A DNA stretch of 64,000 bases, from NCBI RefSeq assembly GCF_000807275.1, contig NZ_CP009056.1, positions 186,001-250,000 on the forward strand. Reading direction: 5' to 3'. This stretch comes from Frischella perrara (GTDB lineage: Bacteria; Pseudomonadota; Gammaproteobacteria; Enterobacterales; Orbaceae). The first letter of the stretch is position 1. The number at the start of each line of letters is the position of its first letter. This document shows, one piece after another, positions 58,441 through 64,000 of this stretch. The translations under genes were made by a program, and so were the position numbers. The notes under the pieces are model-generated. The model was given only the letters and a program-made list of their open reading frames with translations. It did not search any database and was not told the origin of the DNA.

Positions 58441-61400
58441 ATGTTTACTGTATATCATTCAAATCAACTCGATCTATTAAAAGAATTAACATCTCAGGTC
58501 ATGACAATTCAGCCTTTGAATAGTGTATTTTCGCCGGAGATTATTTTAGTGCAGAGTCATGGAATGGGGCAGTGGTTGCAAATTCAGTTAGCTGAAAAAT
58601 TAGATGTAGCAGCGAATATTCATTATCCTTTCCCTACCCAGTTTGTTTGGGATATTTATAGAATATTTTATCCCGATTTACCAAAAAGTAATATTTTTGA
58701 TATCGACTTTATGACGTGGATTTTATTAGATATATTACCCGATTTGATTAAACAACCTCAATTCACGGCATTACAGAATTACTTTGATTTTATAGATGAT
58801 AAACAGAAATATTATCAACTTGCCAGTATGATGGCTCAATTATTTGATCAGTATTTAGTTTACCGCCCTGACTGGTTGAAAGCATGGGAAAATAATCAAA
58901 TAATTGAGGGGATAGATCAAACGCAACTTTGGCAAGCTGCATTGTGGAGAGAGTTAGTTTTCGCTTCTAAAAAATTAACTCCAGCTTATGCTCATCGTTC
59001 TGAGATACATATGAATGTTATCAAGGCATTAAATAATAAACTTAGCCTATCAGTTATTGAGCAATTACCAAAACGTATATTTGTCTTTGGTATTGTTTCT
59101 CTCCCCCCTATGTATTTGGAGCTTTTTTATAGTTTGAGTAAATATATTGATGTCCATTTTATGTTTATGAATCCTTGTCGACAATATTGGGGAGATATTA
59201 TTGACCATTCTTTTCTGACGAAATATGCTCATACTGATGAAACACTTGATAATGTAATTCAAACAACTAATCCATTATTAGCATCTTGGGGAAAACTAGG
59301 GCGTGATCACTTAGCTCTTTTACAACACTATACAGATAAAAATGATATAGAAGCATTTGTTGATTACGATAATCGAACTCTATTATCTATGGTGCAACAA
59401 TCTATTTTAGAAATGAACAACCAGTCATTTCTTTTGAAAGATCATGAACCAGATGCTTCAACATTAAGTATAGCTATGGATGATTACTCTATAGAATTTC
59501 ATTCTTGTCATAGTGAGCAACGAGAAGTTGAAGTGCTTTACGATAATTTATTGGCAATTTTTGATAATCATCCTGATATTGACTTGAATGATTGCGTTGT
59601 TATGGTTGCCGATATTGATCATTATGCCCCTTATATACAGGCGGTATTTGATAATGCGCCAAAACATCGTTATTTACCCTATACTATTGCTGATCAAAAA
59701 TTAAAATATATTGATCCTATCGTACAGGGATTCTTTTTATTGCTTGATCTGCCACACAGCCGTTTAGAAATAGAATATATATTTGATTTGCTTGAAATAC
59801 CTGCTATAGCAAAACGTTTTTCATTTAATGAGGCGAATTTAATTCAATTACGAAATTGGATTGTTGATTCGGGTATTCGCTGGGGTCTTGAATCGGAAAT
59901 AGATAAACCACATAGCTGGATCATGGGACTTCATCGAATGCTACTTGGTTATACCATGGAAAGTAAGTTAGATAGTTGGCAAAATATAGTACCTTATGAT
60001 GAAGTAACAGGATTAAATGCGGAATTAATTGGTTTTTTATCTGAATTTATCATGATGGTAGCTAAATGGCGTGATACATTAACTCAATCCCATTCAATTA
60101 GTGATTGGCAGCATTTATGTTTAAACTTATTAACTGATTTTTTCTTTAAAAATGCTGAAAGTGAACCCTTGCTATTAATGATTGAGAACCAATGGCAAGA
60201 TATTATTCTTCAAGCTAAAAATGCGAATTATAATGGTGAAATTGATACTATTATTTTGAAGAATTTTATTCAGACAAAATTTAATAATAACTATTTATCA
60301 CACCGTTTTTTAATTGGTAAAATCAATTTTTGTACACTTATGCCGATGCGTTCGGTTCCCTTCAAAATTGTATGTTTATTAGGTATGAATGATGGTGTTT
60401 ATCCACGCACTACTTCACCATTGGGATTTGATCTTATAAATCGACATGGTCGACTTGGTGATAGAAGCCGTCGTAATGATGATCGATACCTTTTCTTAGA
60501 AGCGTTGTTATCGGCTGAGCAAAAACTGTATATCAGTTATATTGGTCGAGATATGCAAACTAATGAACCACGTTATCCGTCTATTTTAGTTGATGAACTA
60601 TTGAATTATATACAACAGAGTTATCAATTAGATGATGATAATGAGATTTCAATGGAATTAAGAGTAAAGAATCTAACTCAACATTTGATAAGACAACATA
60701 CCCGAATGCCTTTTGATATTCAAAATTATCAAAAAATTACAGGTAGTGTATTAAGACCGCTTAGTTATGCGGATGAATGGTTATTGGCGGCAAAACGCTG
60801 TGGGAAAATAGATGTATTTAATCAACCGTTACATAACCAAGCTGTGACAATGATTACTTTAACAGAATTAAAACAGTTTTATCTCCATCCAATCAAATTC
60901 TTAACCAAAAAAAGATTAGGTTATTTCATTAATATCGATGCTGAGCAATTACCTGATGCAGAAAATTTCAATTTAAATAATCTACAGAGGTTTTATATTA
61001 ATAACCAAATTTTAAATCAATTTATGTTGGAAAAGGATAAATATCATGACTTAGATGATAAATTGTACAATAAGATGTTACATAGCAATCAATTACCATA
61101 TGGTGCATTTGGTCAATTGTTATATTCTGAACAAAAATCCTTGATGCAGACATTAATGGATCGTATTTACCAAGAAAGAGTGGGAGAGTATCGTACTTTA
61201 GATATTAACTTACCTATTCAATCTATAAACTTAATTGGCAGAATAACAAATTTGCAATCTGATGGTATTTTACAATGGTGTAGCTCCAAGTTAACGATCA
61301 AAAATGGACTATCATTATGGATTGATCATTTAATTATTTGTGCATTACAACCCTACAAGGATAAATTCCTAAATCGCTTATATGGTCGCGATGAATCAAA

Positions 61401-61758
61401 ATGGTCTTTTGAAAATGTGTCTGCTGATGAGGCCTTAAAATTATTATCAGTATTAATGGAAGGTTATTTAGAAGGTCTTAATCAGCCACTATTTATGCCA
61501 TTACAAAGTGCATGGAAATGGTTAGATGTCGCTTTTGATAATGAAAAACAAACTATTAGCGATGATGTTGTAATTTTATCAAAAGCTAAAGCTTCTTTTA
61601 GAGAACAATGGCAAAATAGCATTGGTTCTAACGCTGAATGTGATGATTATTATTATCGATTATATCCCGAATTGAATGATGAACTTATTGATTGTGCGAT
61701 AAATGCATTAAAACGTTATTTGTTACCGATTATACAATATCGTCATAAGGAAAATTAA
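58441..61758 (+). CDS. recC: Exodeoxyribonuclease V subunit gamma (RecC)
   Basis: RecC recognises Chi and holds the RecBCD complex together during repair of double-strand breaks. The 1105 residues from ATG at 58441 (E. coli 1122) match along the whole length: MFTVYHSNQLDLLKEL, ILVQSHGMGQWLQIQLAEKL, LFDQYLVYRPDWL, GNPLLASWGKLGRD-like NPLLASWGKLGRDH, VVMVADIDHYAPYIQAVF, and CTLMPMRSVPFKIVCLLGMNDGVYPR. A TTG three codons upstream is less likely. recB, recD and ptrA, the E. coli neighbours, are not here; yjjV starts two bases downstream. Confidence 0.95.
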   Translation: MFTVYHSNQLDLLKELTSQVMTIQPLNSVFSPEIILVQSHGMGQWLQIQLAEKLDVAANIHYPFPTQFVWDIYRIFYPDLPKSNIFDIDFMTWILLDILPDLIKQPQFTALQNYFDFIDDKQKYYQLASMMAQLFDQYLVYRPDWLKAWENNQIIEGIDQTQLWQAALWRELVFASKKLTPAYAHRSEIHMNVIKALNNKLSLSVIEQLPKRIFVFGIVSLPPMYLELFYSLSKYIDVHFMFMNPCRQYWGDIIDHSFLTKYAHTDETLDNVIQTTNPLLASWGKLGRDHLALLQHYTDKNDIEAFVDYDNRTLLSMVQQSILEMNNQSFLLKDHEPDASTLSIAMDDYSIEFHSCHSEQREVEVLYDNLLAIFDNHPDIDLNDCVVMVADIDHYAPYIQAVFDNAPKHRYLPYTIADQKLKYIDPIVQGFFLLLDLPHSRLEIEYIFDLLEIPAIAKRFSFNEANLIQLRNWIVDSGIRWGLESEIDKPHSWIMGLHRMLLGYTMESKLDSWQNIVPYDEVTGLNAELIGFLSEFIMMVAKWRDTLTQSHSISDWQHLCLNLLTDFFFKNAESEPLLLMIENQWQDIILQAKNANYNGEIDTIILKNFIQTKFNNNYLSHRFLIGKINFCTLMPMRSVPFKIVCLLGMNDGVYPRTTSPLGFDLINRHGRLGDRSRRNDDRYLFLEALLSAEQKLYISYIGRDMQTNEPRYPSILVDELLNYIQQSYQLDDDNEISMELRVKNLTQHLIRQHTRMPFDIQNYQKITGSVLRPLSYADEWLLAAKRCGKIDVFNQPLHNQAVTMITLTELKQFYLHPIKFLTKKRLGYFINIDAEQLPDAENFNLNNLQRFYINNQILNQFMLEKDKYHDLDDKLYNKMLHSNQLPYGAFGQLLYSEQKSLMQTLMDRIYQERVGEYRTLDINLPIQSINLIGRITNLQSDGILQWCSSKLTIKNGLSLWIDHLIICALQPYKDKFLNRLYGRDESKWSFENVSADEALKLLSVLMEGYLEGLNQPLFMPLQSAWKWLDVAFDNEKQTISDDVVILSKAKASFREQWQNSIGSNAECDDYYYRLYPELNDELIDCAINALKRYLLPIIQYRHKEN

Positions 61759-61760
61759 CT

Positions 61761-62543
61761 ATGTTCATTGATACTCATTGCCATTTTGACGCTCCACCTT
61801 TTATTAAACATGAAGATGATACAATTGCTAGATTTAAACAGTATCAAGTAGAAAAAATTATTGTACCTGCAGTGGGTAATCAAAATTTTTCTATTGTAAA
61901 ATCATTATCTCAGCAATATGCTCCAATATATTATGCTTTAGGTTTGCATCCAATTTTTAAACATAATCCGGCTGATTTAATTATATTAGATGAAATGTTA
62001 AAAAATCGACCAGACAAACTAGTTGCTATTGGAGAAACAGGGTTAGATAATTTTATTGAATCAGCGAATCTAAAAGAACAACAGTCTTATTTATTACAAC
62101 AGTTTGAATTAGCAAATCACCATCAATTACCTATCATATTACATTCACGTAGAACACATGCACAAATTTTGATGTTATTAAAACAAAATAGGTTAATTAA
62201 TGGTGGTGTAATCCATGGTTTTTCGGGTAGCTATGAGCAAGCTATGCAATTTATTCGCTTGGGATTTTATATTGGTGTAGGTGGCGTAATTAGTTATGAA
62301 CGTGCCAAGAAAACTCGCCATGCAATCAGTAAAATTCCTTTAGAATTTATTGTACTTGAAACAGATGCGCCAGATATGCCATTGAGTGGTCTTCAAGGAC
62401 AGCCCAATCGACCAGAAAATATCGTGCGTGTTTTTGACATATTAGTATCACTTCGTTCAGAACCTGCGGAAAAAATCAAAAATAGCATTATTATGAATAC
62501 CTTGACGCTGTTTCCGAGAATCAATAAAATGAAGGATAACTAA
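61761..62543 (+). CDS. yjjV: TatD-family metal-dependent hydrolase YjjV
   Basis: TatD-family proteins are two-metal nucleases or hydrolases of the amidohydrolase fold; the YjjV branch is not well characterised. The 260 residues contain His6 and His8 in IDTHCHFD, IGETGLD, ILHSRRTH, VIHGFSGS and LETDAPDMP, that is, all metal ligands, and GQPNRPENIVRVF, close to E. coli YjjV. It begins two bases after the recC stop codon, so it is co-translated with recC; possible DNA-related activity would suit that, but this is inference. Confidence 0.91.
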   Translation: MFIDTHCHFDAPPFIKHEDDTIARFKQYQVEKIIVPAVGNQNFSIVKSLSQQYAPIYYALGLHPIFKHNPADLIILDEMLKNRPDKLVAIGETGLDNFIESANLKEQQSYLLQQFELANHHQLPIILHSRRTHAQILMLLKQNRLINGGVIHGFSGSYEQAMQFIRLGFYIGVGGVISYERAKKTRHAISKIPLEFIVLETDAPDMPLSGLQGQPNRPENIVRVFDILVSLRSEPAEKIKNSIIMNTLTLFPRINKMKDN

Positions 62544-62705
62544 TCTTACAACATAAAATTTTCCGATTTGTATTTGATCTAAAAATATCAAAAATCATAT
62601 AAATCACTCACTCAACATTAATATCATAAAATAGCATATAAAGGGTATATTTGAGATGCTATTGAATGGTTTTCATTATTACTAATATTAATAGAGAATA
62701 CTATT

Positions 62706-63659
62706 ATGTCCAATCGCCTCAATCAGTTACTATTAAAACCACTATTGGCATCAACTAAATTCTTTTCTATATGGGCAGTATTATGTGCGATTGTTGCCTA
62801 TTTATCTCCTGACATTTTTTTGCCGATAAAATCCTATACCCCAGAGTTATTAATGTTTGTTATGTTCACAATGGGAGTCACTCTTAGTATTAATGATTTT
62901 AAGCGTATTCTACTTCGTCCTAAAGCAGTTATTGTGTGTACTCTTTTACATTATATTGTTATGCCCTTAACGGCTTTAATTTTAGCAAAAATATTTGCTA
63001 TGCAAGTCGATTTGTTAATAGGTATTATTTTAGTTGGTAGTGTTGCAAGTGGAACGGCTTCAAATGTGATGATTTATTTATCTAAAGGTGATGTTGCTTT
63101 ATCGGTAACAATTTCATCAGTTTCCACATTAATTGGTGTAGTTGTTACACCGCTATTAACATTATTACTTGTTGGTAAAAGTGTTGAAGTTCCTTTCTTA
63201 AATATGCTTCTTTCCATTATAAAAATTGTCTTTATTCCGATTGTAGCAGGTTTATGTATTCACCATTTGTTTACAAAAAAAATTAGAATCTTTGAACGTT
63301 TTTTCCCAGTAATGTCAATGTGTTGTATTTTAATTATTTTATGTATTGTCGTTGCGGGTAGCCATGACCAAATTGCACAAGTCGGTATTACTGTGATTTG
63401 TGCAGTGATACTACATAATGGATTAGGTTTATTGGGAGGCTATTGGGGAGGTCGATTATTAGGATTTGACGAAGCAACATGTAGAACAATGTCTTTAGAG
63501 GTTGGAATGCAGAATTCAGCACTAGCTGCAACATTAGGCACGACTTACTTTTCGGCATTGTCCGCGCTACCAGCAGCGATTTTCTCTGTTTGGCATAATA
63601 TTTCCGGTTCATTATTAGCAAGTTACTGGCAAGGAAAACCAATTAAAAAAAGAAACTAA
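62706..63659 (+). CDS. BASS-family sodium-coupled transporter (PanS-like)
   Basis: A 317-residue membrane protein with about ten hydrophobic helices, of the bile acid:sodium symporter fold. Family segments are [43 protein letters not shown] and [16 protein letters not shown]. Bacterial members move organic anions; Salmonella PanS carries ketopantoate and pantoate. The substrate here cannot be named. It is followed after 47 bp by an MFS exporter gene. No ribosome-binding site better than AGAGAA was seen. Confidence 0.82.
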   Translation: MSNRLNQLLLKPLLASTKFFSIWAVLCAIVAYLSPDIFLPIKSYTPELLMFVMFTMGVTLSINDFKRILLRPKAVIVCTLLHYIVMPLTALILAKIFAMQVDLLIGIILVGSVASGTASNVMIYLSKGDVALSVTISSVSTLIGVVVTPLLTLLLVGKSVEVPFLNMLLSIIKIVFIPIVAGLCIHHLFTKKIRIFERFFPVMSMCCILIILCIVVAGSHDQIAQVGITVICAVILHNGLGLLGGYWGGRLLGFDEATCRTMSLEVGMQNSALAATLGTTYFSALSALPAAIFSVWHNISGSLLASYWQGKPIKKRN

Positions 63660-63706
63660 AAACTAATTAATGTTGAATTAACCATTATCCATAAAGTGTT
63701 AACAAA

Positions 63707-64000
63707 ATGACTGATAATTCTACGATTTCACCGATTATGTATAAAATGATGCCATGGATTGCAGCAATGGCATTTTTTATGCAAATGCTTGATAGCTCAA
63801 TTTTAAATACGGCATTACCTGCAATTGCTCAAGATTTACATGAATCCCCGTTAAATATGCAATCGGCCGTCATTTGTTATGCATTGGCCCTTGCACTATT
63901 TATTCCAATAAGTGGCTTCCTTTCTGATAAATTTGGTTCACGTAATATATTCGTTTTTTCTGTACTACTCTTTTCATGTGGCTCACTGCTATGTGCATTA
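63707..64000 (+). CDS. hsrA: MFS transporter, HsrA-like (DHA2 family), 5' part only
   Basis: The first 98 codons read [20 protein letters not shown] followed by [40 protein letters not shown] and [11 protein letters not shown]. This matches the N-terminus of E. coli HsrA ([26 protein letters not shown]) better than EmrB or MdtD. It shows the first three helices and the conserved loop between helices 2 and 3 of drug:H+ antiporters. The gene runs off the right edge. Substrate unknown. Confidence 0.85.
   Translation, partial: MTDNSTISPIMYKMMPWIAAMAFFMQMLDSSILNTALPAIAQDLHESPLNMQSAVICYALALALFIPISGFLSDKFGSRNIFVFSVLLFSCGSLLCAL

Overview
The window is chromosomal DNA of an AT-rich gammaproteobacterium. 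The 16S rRNA, the AT-rich bias and gene blocks that match Escherichia coli in order but not in overall arrangement suggest the order Orbales (Gilliamella/Orbus/Frischella relatives, mostly insect-gut bacteria). That placement rests on recalled 16S similarity and on gene content; no search was run. I see no prophage, insertion sequence, integron, CRISPR array or plasmid function. Almost every gene is a recognisable core gene.

Layout. 1-3400: plsB (cut by the left edge) divergent from rpmB-rpmG. 3600-7860: gpmI, envC, yibQ and a small TM2-domain protein. 8039-12796, minus strand: acylphosphatase, then lptC-lptA-lptB-rpoN-rapZ (LPS export, sigma-54, GlmZ adaptor) without the hpf, ptsN and npr genes that usually follow rpoN. 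13132-17640: macA-macB efflux pump and a lone LacD-type aldolase. 17699-22051, minus strand: rpmE with a structured leader, degS, degQ, zapG and dciA. 22298-25990: a SecM-like secretion monitor with a modified arrest peptide, secA and mutT. 26093-33329: parE, parC, djlA, trkH, hemG. 33497-39031: one complete rRNA operon (16S, tRNA-Glu, 23S, 5S, tRNA-Asp, tRNA-Trp) with two promoters and boxA sites. 39170-41033: maoP and yifB, convergent. 41209-45173: zinc-regulated znuBC/znuA and mepM. 45302-48466: sfsA and mrcB. 48682-54898: the yceD-rpmF-plsX-fabH-fabD-fabG-acpP-fabF fatty-acid/phospholipid cluster. 55150-58225: a Fur-controlled siderophore-binding lipoprotein divergent from a Cir-type TonB receptor. 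58441-64000: recC, yjjV, a BASS transporter and the start of an hsrA-like MFS pump.

How the parts relate. Much of the window serves the envelope: phospholipid synthesis (plsB, plsX, fab genes), LPS transport (lptABC), peptidoglycan synthesis and remodelling (mrcB, mepM, envC, zapG), protein export (secM/secA) and periplasmic quality control (degS/degQ). Metal supply (znuABC, siderophore uptake) is under recognisable Zur and Fur sites.

I did not find a convincing wholly new system. The items most worth a second look are regulatory or architectural: the SecM variant, the rRNA operon whose two flanks match two different E. coli rrn loci, the stripped rpoN locus, several unexplained inverted repeats (plsB/rpmB, macAB, lacD, parE), ribosomal-protein leaders, and a near-leaderless promoter driving the fatty-acid cluster.
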